Part shown: positions 10,501-17,997 of the stretch, one piece after another
How positions within the stretch are numbered: position 1 is the first letter of the stretch
How the letters are laid out: the number at the start of each line of letters is the position of its first letter
Made by a program: the position numbers and the translations under genes
Assembly: GCF_017052585.1 (NCBI RefSeq)
Contig: NZ_JAFFHZ010000001.1
Span: 1,980,501 to 2,044,500, forward strand
DNA: 64,000 nucleotides
Direction: 5' to 3'
Source of the DNA: Paenibacillus apiarius
Lineage (GTDB): Bacteria; Bacillota; Bacilli; Paenibacillales; Paenibacillaceae
The notes under the pieces: generated by a model
The model's database searches: none
What the model was told of the DNA's origin: nothing
The model's input: the letters and a program-made list of their open reading frames with translations, nothing else

Positions 10501-10680
10501 CATCACGTCCTGCGGAGGCGCCGCATACCGCGCAGTCACTAAGACAAGCGGGAAGGAAATATCGGGCATGTTATCTATTTTCAAGCCCGTGGACGCATAC
10601 ACCCCTCCTCCGAACAGCATCGCTACGATAATGAGAACCGCAGCCACATTTTTCATTGAAAATCGAATCAACGAATTCAT
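7579..10680 (-). CDS. RND-family efflux permease (AcrB/SwrC-like)
   Basis: 1033 residues, the usual length for RND pumps. The N-terminal membrane helix is followed by a large porter domain, six helices, a second porter domain and six more helices. Transmembrane helix 4 carries the proton-relay acid pair in GRVVDDSIVVIEN, matching the Asp pair of AcrB. SwrC of Bacillus subtilis, which exports surfactin, is the nearest Gram-positive family member I know. The gene leads an operon with an adaptor lipoprotein and a secreted protein. The start is supported by an AGGAGGC-type site. Its likely control is the two-component system immediately upstream. Substrates could be lipopeptides or detergents, inferred from the family. 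Confidence 0.94.
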   Translation of the reverse strand: MNSLIRFSMKNVAAVLIIVAMLFGGGVYASTGLKIDNMPDISFPLVLVTARYAAPPQDVMEEVTKPIEKKISGMERVKSISSTSSDQIASILVTFEEGVDPDRKKSDMESLIQEISLPAGMDRPHVSTLGVASIPSYYLAMYADEGMTQSELEQHFEKTIKPGFQALRGLDHMDIIGASSTTLSIRLSPERLRAYGLAPVQVSEAVRSALASGPAGTVELDGNTLLARMDNGISSVKQLEDIPLQTAQGGTVHLAELGRIAEITESKFMARLDDQPAIGILLYKASGANAVEFSSGADRLMEQWKSELAGVTFKKVYNYADQVKESIGGLVREGLVGALLASLMILVFLKNMRMTLIVLVSIPLSVLIALLLMKWMDISLNIMTLGGMFIAIGRVVDDSIVVIENIYSKLQRAEERDESVIALATKEVANAITSSTLTTVGVFAPIGMISGPAGQLFRPFAITLACALMASLLVALTVIPMLAKLIVLKQADVKGHDQSKPSALASSYRRLLEWSLAHRLKTLLISGLLFIVTMVAIVPQLSFTFMPEGNPPRQFFFTVKLPYESSLKTTDFILKEMEAELRAARDGQDRPLFTFIETLVGYGGDPNALPYMAQIYTEVNEEADVDQVKREYKTKLAKLIPAGSELDTMTLSGDAGSSPDFTYVLSGEDAAQLRQAAAVIKQEMKKFPELSEFKDSLSEAASEVVIDVDPRKANQFGLTPAVVQNTLQTWLFQDKIGEYRYEEGLLSTVVETEGGLQNGLHALGLIQLKTPTQDTIAVADIADIKRVQAPASIKRDNQKQVINVTAKITGQNKGGISAQVAAGLDLVELPEGVGRSVTGVSADIGESFSQLFVAMGAAVFVVYLIMVLTFGNASAPFAILFSLPFAAIGGVLGLFLTNESINITSLIGFMMLIGIVVTNAIVYIDKAQQLREAGLEVRPALIEAGLSRLRPIIMTAGATIMALLPLAFGFGHGTLISRGLAVVVIGGLTVSTLLTLVVVPIIYDIIARRQRSGKRVSGQPGNDAAPHAAGKGI

Positions 10681-10791
10681 AGTTTTCTCCTTGCCTCCTC
10701 CTTTACAGCTTCATGTTCCAAGGTTCCGGCTTAGAACATAACGTATCAAGGAAATATGAACGGAGCATGAACAAAAGAAAATTCTGGAACA

Positions 10792-10829
10792 AGAAAAAGG
10801 CCATAACCGCAGGGAAGCGGTTATAGCCA
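10792..10829 (-). terminator. Terminator after the OmpR-type two-component operon
   Basis: Arms GGC-ATAACCGC and GCGGTTAT-AGCC with a six-base loop, then TTTTTC on the minus strand. It sits between the histidine kinase stop (10905) and the RND start (10680), so the pump has its own promoter in 10681-10790. Confidence 0.85.
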
Positions 10830-10904
10830 TTGAAAGCATAAATTATATGTTAATATGGAAGAGGCAGCATGGTAACAACTAGTAATGAGACCACGTTTGA
10901 CTGG

Positions 10905-12266
10905 CTATCCCTTTATAATCGGCAGGGTCACCGTTACTTTCGTTCCTTGGCCTTTCGCGCTTGCCAACGCAATCGACCCATTGTGCAATGACACGACCTT
11001 GTTCACAATCGCCAGGCCGAGGCCGCTTCCGTTCCCATCCCGCCGCCGTGACCGATCCACCTTATAGAACCGTTCGAACACCCGCTTCTGGTCATCTTCA
11101 GGTATGCCTATGCCTGTGTCGGAAATGACAACTTCGATTCCTTTAGATTGGCGGGACAACGCTATCGTAATCGTTCCGTTAGCTGGAGTGAATTTCATAC
11201 TATTACCGATTAGATTCATCCAGACGAGACTTAGCATATCTTCATCTGCAATAATGGCGACTGCTTCGAACCGAAGCTCCATCTGCAATGATTTGGCTTG
11301 CCACTGCGGTTCACAAGCAACAATGACTTTGCGCAGCTGCTCGTCTAACGAATAGGCCCTCATATTAACAGGGTGATGTTCTGACTCCAAGGAAGCGAGC
11401 TGCAGCAGATTGTCGCTCACACGGGACAAGCGTTCGCTCTCCGTCATAATGATTTGCAGGTACCGTTCACGCTGCTGTTCGGGGACAACGTTATTTTTGA
11501 GCGCCTTGGCGAAGCCGAATATAGACGTCAGTGGGGATTGAATCTCATGCGAGACATTCGAGACGAAATCTTGCCTCATTTTCTCCACCTGATTCAACTC
11601 TTTGGCCATATAATTGAAGCTGGCCGCCAATTCTCCGATCTCATCCTTTCTCTTCGTGCGCAATTCAGTCGTAAAATCACCCTTTGCCATTCTCCTTGTA
11701 GCCGCGGTCATCTTCTTCACCGGAAGGACAATATAACGCGCAGCCACGAGGAAGCACAGGCTTCCCACTGCCAGCACGACGATAAGCACCATGATAATGA
11801 AGCGCCCGATGACGTCCGAGCCGCCGAAGGACATCTGCAAAAAAAGCGCCTGCCGTTCTCCGCCAATATCGATAGGGAGTCCAATAATCGGACCGCTATC
11901 GTCATTATCCGCAATGATGCGTACTTGCTCGCCCGTCAACACTTGTTTAACCCTATCCGCTTCAACATGGAGCATCTGGCGTCCATTGATGCCGCGCTCC
12001 AGCAAAGTCCGGCCTCGACTGTCGAAGAGTTGCATTTGATACGTATCCAAAGAGTGCATCGAGAGTAAATATTGCTGAAATTGAGACAACGGCATACCTG
12101 TACGAAGTCGAACCAGATCTTGACCCAGTTTCGATAAATCCTGAAACGCAACCTCCTCCATCTCTTTTTGAAACAACATCCCAGACACAGAAAACGCAGC
12201 AAAGATGCCTACAATCAATGCTAGCATAAAAGTGAGCACGACCCGGACATACAGCGTCTTAATCAT
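10905..12266 (-). CDS. HAMP sensor histidine kinase
   Basis: 453 residues. One membrane helix lies at about 8-30 and a second at about 155-180, enclosing a small extracytoplasmic sensor region of about 125 residues. HAMP follows, then HisKA with the phospho-acceptor His in VSHEIQSPLTS, and HATPase_c with ISDTGIGI and GLGLAI. It overlaps the response regulator by 8 bases, so the pair is translationally coupled. Its position just upstream of the RND pump suggests it senses the pump substrate or envelope stress; this is inferred from synteny. Confidence 0.93.
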   Translation of the reverse strand: MIKTLYVRVVLTFMLALIVGIFAAFSVSGMLFQKEMEEVAFQDLSKLGQDLVRLRTGMPLSQFQQYLLSMHSLDTYQMQLFDSRGRTLLERGINGRQMLHVEADRVKQVLTGEQVRIIADNDDSGPIIGLPIDIGGERQALFLQMSFGGSDVIGRFIIMVLIVVLAVGSLCFLVAARYIVLPVKKMTAATRRMAKGDFTTELRTKRKDEIGELAASFNYMAKELNQVEKMRQDFVSNVSHEIQSPLTSIFGFAKALKNNVVPEQQRERYLQIIMTESERLSRVSDNLLQLASLESEHHPVNMRAYSLDEQLRKVIVACEPQWQAKSLQMELRFEAVAIIADEDMLSLVWMNLIGNSMKFTPANGTITIALSRQSKGIEVVISDTGIGIPEDDQKRVFERFYKVDRSRRRDGNGSGLGLAIVNKVVSLHNGSIALASAKGQGTKVTVTLPIIKG

Positions 12267-12945
12267 GGTATACCTCTAAGCGATAGCCAAGACTGCGGGC
12301 GGTCACGATGTTGAATGACTCCGCATAGCCGGAAAACCGTTCTCGGAGGCGCTTAATATGTACGTCTACCGTACGATCGTCCCCTTCATAATCCATGCCC
12401 CATATTTCTTGAATCAGCTGCTCGCGCGTCAAGATTTGTCCTGGACTGCATGCGAGCTTAAACAGAAGCTCAAATTCTTTCAGCGGCAATGTCATAGTCG
12501 AATCGTCTTCCTGCCGGATCACTTTATAACTGCTGCGATCCAACCGCAGCTGGCCGAGCTGGACAACTTGCGAATATACGATCCGATAACGTCGAAGCAG
12601 CGCCTTCACCCGCATGACAATCTCCATCGGATCGAACGGCTTCGTTATGTAATCATCGGTGCCGAGCTGGAACCCTTTGATTTTCTGCCCGGGTTCCCCA
12701 TTCGCAGTAACCATAAGCAAGGGCAAATCAGGGTAGCCGCGGCGCAGCTCGCTGCATAGCTCCCATCCGTCCATACACGGCATCATAATGTCTAAAATGA
12801 CCAAATCCACCCGATTCGTATCCATTAAATGAATAGCTTCCAATCCGTCCCGCGCTTCAAGCACGTGGAATCCTTCGTTGCGCAAATATAATCCGATGAG
12901 CTCGAGAATATGTTCGTCGTCGTCCGCTACCAATATCGTCCTCAT
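12259..12945 (-). CDS. OmpR/PhoB-type response regulator
   Basis: 228 residues. The receiver domain (1-115) has acidic residues in VADDDEH and the phospho-acceptor Asp in LVILDIMMPCMDG. The C-terminal winged helix (about 130-225) carries the family pattern IQEIWGMDYEGDDRTVDVHI. It is the first gene of the operon with the HAMP kinase. It is predicted to bind direct repeats upstream of its targets; the RND operon is the obvious candidate. Confidence 0.94.
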   Translation of the reverse strand: MRTILVADDDEHILELIGLYLRNEGFHVLEARDGLEAIHLMDTNRVDLVILDIMMPCMDGWELCSELRRGYPDLPLLMVTANGEPGQKIKGFQLGTDDYITKPFDPMEIVMRVKALLRRYRIVYSQVVQLGQLRLDRSSYKVIRQEDDSTMTLPLKEFELLFKLACSPGQILTREQLIQEIWGMDYEGDDRTVDVHIKRLRERFSGYAESFNIVTARSLGYRLEVYHD

Positions 12946-13084
12946 CCGCCCTGGTCTCCTTCAACACAATTGGTTCATTTCCGATGCAATATGCTGCCAG
13001 ATAAGTTCTTTTAGCAGTTCAATTGTATTATATTGCAAGGATTTGATCCATAATTTCCCCTATGCCGAAGCAAACCATATCCGT

Positions 13085-13501
13085 CTAATCGGCAGGCTCA
13101 ATCCCGTCTTCTACCAACCTGTCAGCGAAATACAGCTCTATATCGGGGTTCACGGCGCGCAACAGCGTGCACTCTTGCCGGACGGCGCCGAACATCTCTC
13201 CTCTTTGATCGGACGTCAAGCCTTCGGCCGTAATATAGAATTTCAGATCCATCAGGTACCCTTCCTCATTCGCCTCATCCTCCACCTCAATCTGCAGAAA
13301 GGTCAAGTTCCATCCCTTCTCCTCGGCATAGCTCTCCATTGATATTGCTGCACTTGAAGCGAGAGAGAACAGCCATAGTTCCAAAGAACTAAATCCAGCT
13401 TTATCATCGCTGCCTCCGCCTTCATGATTGATCATGACGCTGCGTGAATCGGCATACCCAATTTGTTGCCGCGGTTTCAATCTTTTCACAAGCACATGCA
13501 T
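13085..13501 (-). CDS. OsmC-like protein
   Basis: About 138 residues. The segment FSSLELWLFSLASSAAISMESYAEEKGWNL-type matches the OsmC/Ohr core, in which a helix normally carries the catalytic Cys. Here that position reads LASSAAIS, so the usual peroxidatic cysteine seems to be replaced by Ser. The later Cys in RQECTLLRAVNPDIEL sits where the second OsmC cysteine is expected. It may therefore not be an active thiol peroxidase. I chose the ATG at 13501 because an AAGGAGA site lies 8 bases before it; longer starts lack one. It is monocistronic, divergent from the P60 hydrolase. Confidence 0.7.
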   Translation of the reverse strand: MHVLVKRLKPRQQIGYADSRSVMINHEGGGSDDKAGFSSLELWLFSLASSAAISMESYAEEKGWNLTFLQIEVEDEANEEGYLMDLKFYITAEGLTSDQRGEMFGAVRQECTLLRAVNPDIELYFADRLVEDGIEPAD

Positions 13502-13823
13502 AAATAATGTCTCCTTTTTCATACTCGGCTCGTTTGTTCGCAACTGCTGACATAGCAAGGGTTACAAACAAATTTCCAGTATATTTTTCGACAAATTTCT
13601 GGTTTTTTATTACTATCCCTTTCATTCCCAGTATCCGTTCTATGTTCTAGATAACTAAGATTTCGCAACAACCCGGCTCTGTAAAATGAATTGAAGTAAT
13701 AGTTACATTTTTGTAATAATGATTCTTCGAGACTATTGTCAGCTTTTTAATAATTATGCTAGTCTATTTTTGTCGATTAATTAGTAATCAACTTACATTT
13801 TTTACATTGAAGGAGGAGATGCA
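13502..13823. other. Divergent promoter region
   Basis: An AT-rich spacer between the OsmC-like gene (minus) and the P60 hydrolase (plus). It should hold both promoters. No clear operator or RNA structure was seen. Confidence 0.5.
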
Positions 13824-14702
13824 GTGAAAACCGCATTACGCACTGTCCTGGTGGCAGGCGCAGTATTCGGCTGCATGCTGTGGGCAGATGACGCTCTCGG
13901 CGCGACGGTACATGCTGCCGAAGCAAAGCAAGTGACGATTCACGTTAATGGAGAAGCACTGCAATTTACTGATATTATTCCAATTCTTGATGAGAATAAG
14001 AACCTTTACGTCCCATTGCGCGGCTTTGCCGATCAAATGGGGTATACGATAAATTGGACTGCAATTAACGAAGATGTTGTTGAGATCGAGTTCTCCAACG
14101 GCGGCAAGACCGTTCGGTTCCGCACCGACAGTCCGAAGGCCGAAGTTGACGGACAAACCGTTGATATGGGAAGCAAGCCATGGGCGTATAAAGACAATAC
14201 ATATATCCCACTGCGCTTTTTAATGGAGCAATACAATTTAGCCTTTACGTGGAATTCAGATTATTTAAAGGACATTCCAAGCATTGAGCGCAATGCTCTG
14301 GAAAAACCTCAGGCAGCTAAAGCAAAAACAGGCGGCCAGGCTGATCGCATCCTGAACACGGCCAATAGTTACGTCGGCGTGCCCTATGTATGGGGAGGCA
14401 CTTCGCCTAGCGGCTTCGATTGCTCCGGTTATGTTAATTATGTATATAGCAAGCACGGAATATCCCTGCCGCGCACTTCCCGCGAAATGTATCGTGCCGT
14501 GGGCACATCGGTAAGCAGCCTGCAGCCCGGAGATTTGGTCTTTTTTGCGGACGGAGGTAAATCCATAACGCATGTCGGCATCTACATCGGCAACAATCAG
14601 TATTTGAATGCTTCATCAGGCAAAGCCCAACGCGTTGTCGTGTCGAGCTTGTCTTCGTCCTGGTCCAGCCGCACCTATGTCGGCGCCAAGCGTGTTCTTT
14701 AA
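13824..14702 (+). CDS. Secreted NlpC/P60 hydrolase with copper-amine-oxidase-like N domain
   Basis: 292 residues starting at GTG, with GGAGGAG seven bases upstream. A signal peptide covers about 1-33. Residues 40-150 form the stalk-like Cu_amine_oxidN1 repeat common in Paenibacillus (VPLRGFADQMGY, VDMGSKPWAYKDNTYIPLRFL). Residues 170-292 are the NlpC/P60 (C40) peptidase: catalytic Cys in SGFDCSGYV, His in ITHVGIYIG, and the third polar residue near NQYLNASS. It is expected to cleave D-gamma-glutamyl-diaminopimelate bonds in peptidoglycan outside the cell. A terminator follows the gene. Confidence 0.93.
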   Translation: MKTALRTVLVAGAVFGCMLWADDALGATVHAAEAKQVTIHVNGEALQFTDIIPILDENKNLYVPLRGFADQMGYTINWTAINEDVVEIEFSNGGKTVRFRTDSPKAEVDGQTVDMGSKPWAYKDNTYIPLRFLMEQYNLAFTWNSDYLKDIPSIERNALEKPQAAKAKTGGQADRILNTANSYVGVPYVWGGTSPSGFDCSGYVNYVYSKHGISLPRTSREMYRAVGTSVSSLQPGDLVFFADGGKSITHVGIYIGNNQYLNASSGKAQRVVVSSLSSSWSSRTYVGAKRVL

Positions 14703-14766
14703 TCATTATAACCAGGAAGAAACAGGAAACGAAACGACAGTGAAACAACAATTGAATAGCACTTCC

Positions 14767-14794
14767 AAGCCCGCAACGATAGTATGCGGGTTTT
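14767..14794 (+). terminator. Terminator of the P60 hydrolase gene
   Basis: Arms AAGCCCGCA and TGCGGGTTTT with a ten-base loop and a T tract, about 65 bases after the stop codon. Confidence 0.8.
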
Positions 14795-15166
14795 CTTCTG
14801 GGTGTGGTATTGTTCAAGGGAGAACAAATATCTCGTGACTGGTTTCTCCGGAAAAGACATATACCGGATCTGGTGCACAAGGTTTAAAAAAAGTAATATA
14901 GTCATGCATACAAAAAAACGGCAGATCCACATGAAATTAGATCTCCCGTTTCCTTCAATTTTCTTTCGCTGCCTCTGCCCTCATACGTCTACTGGTTCTT
15001 TAGCGCCGACTCCGGAAGCAACTGCTCCAACCGGACCGATTCAGCATCAATGGGATCCGATGCCACCTACTGCTCGGTTGCCTCAGCATATCAGGAACAA
15101 CTTCTCCTACAGCTCAACATAACTTTGCAATGAGTTACCAGTACTCGTTGAACTCGCTGACACATT
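14795..15166. other. Intergenic stretch without a supported gene
   Basis: It contains an imperfect hairpin at about 14914-14952 (ACGG-AGATC / GATCT-CCGT) preceded on the plus side by a run of A, so on the minus strand it could end the 73-residue gene. Between 14960 and 15122 three short frames stay open without ribosome sites; I could not decide that any is real. Confidence 0.4.
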
Positions 15167-15388
15167 CTATTTTTTTCTTTTTTGAACAATGTTAAATATT
15201 ACTGCAACAGTGTTAATAACAATTAGTATAATAAGCAAATTATTTGTGGTGCTTAGATTTTGACTTAAATTACTGAGCTCTGCTCGCACCTCGAATAAAG
15301 CATTGCTGGTTCCCTTGGCTACGTCTCCGATACTAGAACTTATGTCATTGAAAAACTGATGAAGTTCAGAAAAATCATTCTTTTCCAT
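15167..15388 (-). CDS. Small membrane protein, unknown
   Basis: 73 residues. An N-terminal helical region (about 1-47) rich in Ser, Asn and Glu looks like a coiled coil. A single membrane helix (about 49-66, LLIILIVINTVAVIF) and a basic tail KRKK follow, so it is probably a tail-anchored protein. A GGAGGTG site precedes the ATG. The gene is AT-rich and divergent from the secreted 228-residue protein, together forming a small island unlike the flanking genes. No family is recognised; a holin-like or immunity role is possible but unsupported. Confidence 0.65.
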   Translation of the reverse strand: MEKNDFSELHQFFNDISSSIGDVAKGTSNALFEVRAELSNLSQNLSTTNNLLIILIVINTVAVIFNIVQKRKK

Positions 15389-15485
15389 AATTCACCTCCA
15401 AAATGATAAGTTTTTATTGACTCTCCGCGCATCCATAGATTAACATATAATTGTAAAATAATGAATATGAGGGAGGTATTTTCTT

Positions 15486-16172
15486 TTGAGAAAAAAATTT
15501 GCACCCTTTTTGGCACTGTTTCTATGTATTGCTTTTATTGTTTCTTCTGTAGCATCTGCACAAGAAGGATTAGATCGATCGGTACAAAAAGTTAGGTTGA
15601 AAATGATGTATGTACAAGTTCCGAACTACGATAATGTAAAAATTGTAAGGAGCGAAACTACAAACACTGCAGAAGTTAAATTGTTCGACAAAACTACTGG
15701 CGACTTGTTACATAAATACGTAGAAACAGTTGAAAAGGACACTTCCTCAACCTTTGCTGCAAAAAGTGGAGATTTTTACATTGTAACCGTTCATGAAGAA
15801 CAAACGGATGGGCCAGCTGTAACTAGATTAGAAGTGAAAATGAATGTTTATAGTTCAGGTTCATTCCGACAAATTAATAGCATAGAAAGTAAGAAAATGT
15901 TCCCTGTCAGTTCAGGATATTTCACTGTAGAAGACAGAGACGTAGTTGCTATCTCAGCTACTGGATCTTTCCCTACTACAGAAATTAGAGCCAATGGAAC
16001 TGGAGTAGTGACCCACAAAAGCACAAAAACTGAAAGTGGAGAATTAGCTTTTACTGCAGGCTATTTAGCAATTTGGGGTTTTAATATTTCATACACCAAC
16101 TCTGATCAAAAAGATTTCTACGCCAGAAAACACATAAGTATGTCACTAAACTATAATTTGTATCCAAACTGA
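15486..16172 (+). CDS. Secreted protein of unknown function
   Basis: 228 residues from a TTG start with an AGGGAGGT site 10 bases upstream. The signal peptide (about 1-25) ends in VASA. The mature part is Thr/Ser/Lys-rich and beta-strand-like, with no Cys, no wall-anchor motif and no membrane tail. The codon use is AT-rich like the divergent 73-residue gene, suggesting both came in together. The stop codon is followed within a few bases by the 3' end of a group II intron in antisense. No family is recognised. Confidence 0.75.
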   Translation: MRKKFAPFLALFLCIAFIVSSVASAQEGLDRSVQKVRLKMMYVQVPNYDNVKIVRSETTNTAEVKLFDKTTGDLLHKYVETVEKDTSSTFAAKSGDFYIVTVHEEQTDGPAVTRLEVKMNVYSSGSFRQINSIESKKMFPVSSGYFTVEDRDVVAISATGSFPTTEIRANGTGVVTHKSTKTESGELAFTAGYLAIWGFNISYTNSDQKDFYARKHISMSLNYNLYPN

Positions 16173-16174
16173 AT

Positions 16175-16236
16175 AATCGAGTAGGAGGAGGCTAGCCTCC
16201 CGACCTCTCACAGAATACGTGTAACGGTAGACGGTT
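16175..16236 (-). mobile_element. Group II intron 3' end remnant (domains V-VI)
   Basis: Read on the minus strand, this segment carries the signature TGTGAGAGGTCGGGAGGC, then a GGAGGCTAGCCTCC hairpin, and ends in CCTACTCGATT. From memory this is the typical 3' terminus of bacterial group II introns, with the branch A in the last CCTACTCGAT part. No reverse transcriptase frame or 5' domains were found nearby, so this is a truncated relic. It sits between the stop of the 228-residue gene and the terminator at 16267. Confidence 0.72.
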
Positions 16237-16266
16237 TCAAAAGTTTCACAAAGTTCCAGATTATCA

Positions 16267-16304
16267 GCCCTCTTGCTTAGCAATAAGCCAAGAGGGCGTT
16301 TTTT
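16267..16304 (+). terminator. Strong terminator
   Basis: Arms GCCCTCTTG-CTTA and TAAG-CAAGAGGGC with a short GCAA loop and a GTTTTTT tract. It probably once ended the 228-residue gene, before the intron remnant landed in between. Confidence 0.85.
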
Positions 16305-17058
16305 ATGTTTCGAGCTATTTCCCAAGCCGCACAACGGGAGAAAACCATTACGCAGGAATAGTAACACGATAAGGATTTTGCCGCCCATCCCGATCTCAAC
16401 TTTCCCTGCTCGATGAGATCCGCTGCTAACACCTCCACCACTCTCTTGTCCAACTTCTGGTGTTAAGAAAAAAGTCTTCGAGTGAAAAGAAAGTATTAAA
16501 CTGACTTATTTGGACGTGCCTCTCTTAGCTATTCCTTGATCGTACAGGGACTGCGGTGCCATGCGTGGGGCTACGGATGTTTTGAAGAGCTCGGAGTTAA
16601 AGATAAGGAATTATAAGAGATTTGGACCAGCCATGAAATCCAACCACCCACTAATCCCCAATCGTTCCAAAACCACTAACAGGCGAAGCTAGAGAATGGC
16701 ACTAGGCTCCATTGGGCTTTTTGCTCCACAATAGTGGGTATCTGATAATGTAACCAGTAAATAACTTCAGTTTAGAGCTTAACAAACGATTCTATATTGG
16801 ATATGTGGATCATTTTGTAAATTGTTAGGATAGAAAGAAAAAGGACTATTTGGCAGCCCTTTCTCTAGAGGAGAGCAAGTCAGTGGTCCACACGACTGTT
16901 AAAGTTGAATGCGCTTATATTGACATCGCGGAAAAGTTCATAATTCGGCGTAAGAAAGAGCAGCAGGGTAAACTTGGCATTTAAACAGTGACATTACAGC
17001 TATAGGAGAGGATTGTTCGCGATTCCATTATCTGCTACGCTCGTAGGGAATCGTAGCT
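16305..17058. other. Decayed intergenic region
   Basis: About 750 bases with no supportable gene. Short stretches look formerly coding, for example a minus-strand frame at about 16330-16460 and a plus-strand frame at about 16870-16983 ending in TAA, but each is broken by stops and lacks a ribosome site. It probably holds degraded mobile or gene debris plus the promoter for the isomerase gene at 17080. Confidence 0.45.
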
Positions 17059-17079
17059 GTGCATCAAAGGAGGAAAATC

Positions 17080-17955
17080 ATGAAGTTATCCATAGGTGGA
17101 TTTTCGTTCAACAACATGCGCTTGGAAGGGAAAATGGATATTTTCTCTTATATAGACACGGTGCATGCACGTTACCAGCTTCACGCCATTGATTTCTGGA
17201 ACGCCTTCTTCGCTGATATCTCGCGTCCGCTTTGGAGAGTTGCTGATGACGACCTGCTGCGGCGCATCCGCGACGCTTTGAAGGAACGAGAAATGACGCT
17301 GGTGAACATTGCTGTAGATAGCGCGCATCTATGGGACCCCGATCCGGAAGTGCGGGAAGCGCTCCATCAAAATGCGCTCTCCTACCTGCGTGCCGCAGAA
17401 ATACTGGAAGCGAAATCGGTGCGCTTGGATGCCGTGCTGCATGGTGACGGTCAGCTAAGTGACGAAGCTTTGGCGTACATCGCCGCGCGTTACCGTGAAT
17501 ATGCCGACCGGGCGGCCGACGGCGGTTACTGGGTCGGTCCCGAAAATCACACCGGCCTCGCCCTGCAACCGGCCTCGCTCGTTCGCATCTCCGAAGCGGT
17601 CGATCACCCGCATTACGGCATTCTGCTCCATCTTGGCCGCTGGCAGACGAGAGGCGTGTCATTCGGTCACCGCAAACCGTCAGCGGAAGATGCCGCACAG
17701 CTGGCGATGGAAGCAGATCGTCAAGTCAGCCGCTGGGTTCGCCACACGCACGTCGATAACCGCTTAATTGAAGCGGAGAACGCAGTGGAGCGTATATCCA
17801 GCTTGCTCCAAGCCGGATACGATGGATATTGGGCCATTGAGCACAATGCGGACAATGATCCGTTGAGCGCAGTTGGCGGCGCATTGAACAAACTTCGTCA
17901 TCATGTGGCGGCTGCATGCCAGAACGAGAACAACTCAGAGCATACTTCAGACTGA
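17080..17955 (+). CDS. Sugar phosphate isomerase/epimerase (xylose isomerase-like TIM barrel)
   Basis: About 291 residues. I chose ATG 17080 because AGGAGG lies just upstream; the earlier GTG at 17059 would include that site. The protein has the AP-endonuclease-2/xylose-isomerase-like barrel pattern: GPENHTG with a metal-site Glu, RHTHVDN with metal His residues, and a closing GYDGYWAIEHN strand. It precedes a Gfo/Idh/MocA dehydrogenase by about 40 bases, a pairing typical of inositol or other polyol catabolism. The substrate is not readable from the sequence. Confidence 0.88.
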   Translation: MKLSIGGFSFNNMRLEGKMDIFSYIDTVHARYQLHAIDFWNAFFADISRPLWRVADDDLLRRIRDALKEREMTLVNIAVDSAHLWDPDPEVREALHQNALSYLRAAEILEAKSVRLDAVLHGDGQLSDEALAYIAARYREYADRAADGGYWVGPENHTGLALQPASLVRISEAVDHPHYGILLHLGRWQTRGVSFGHRKPSAEDAAQLAMEADRQVSRWVRHTHVDNRLIEAENAVERISSLLQAGYDGYWAIEHNADNDPLSAVGGALNKLRHHVAAACQNENNSEHTSD

Positions 17956-17997
17956 ATATGATTATAAGGAAGAGATAGGATAGCAGGAGGAATATAA

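Noticed and set aside
14960-15122. Pro-rich short frame on the plus strand
   Set aside because: Three frames stay open here, none with a start signal, so coding cannot be supported.
16480-16640. Arginase- or amidohydrolase-like short stretch
   Set aside because: Only a weak resemblance over a few residues and several stops; no claim can be made.
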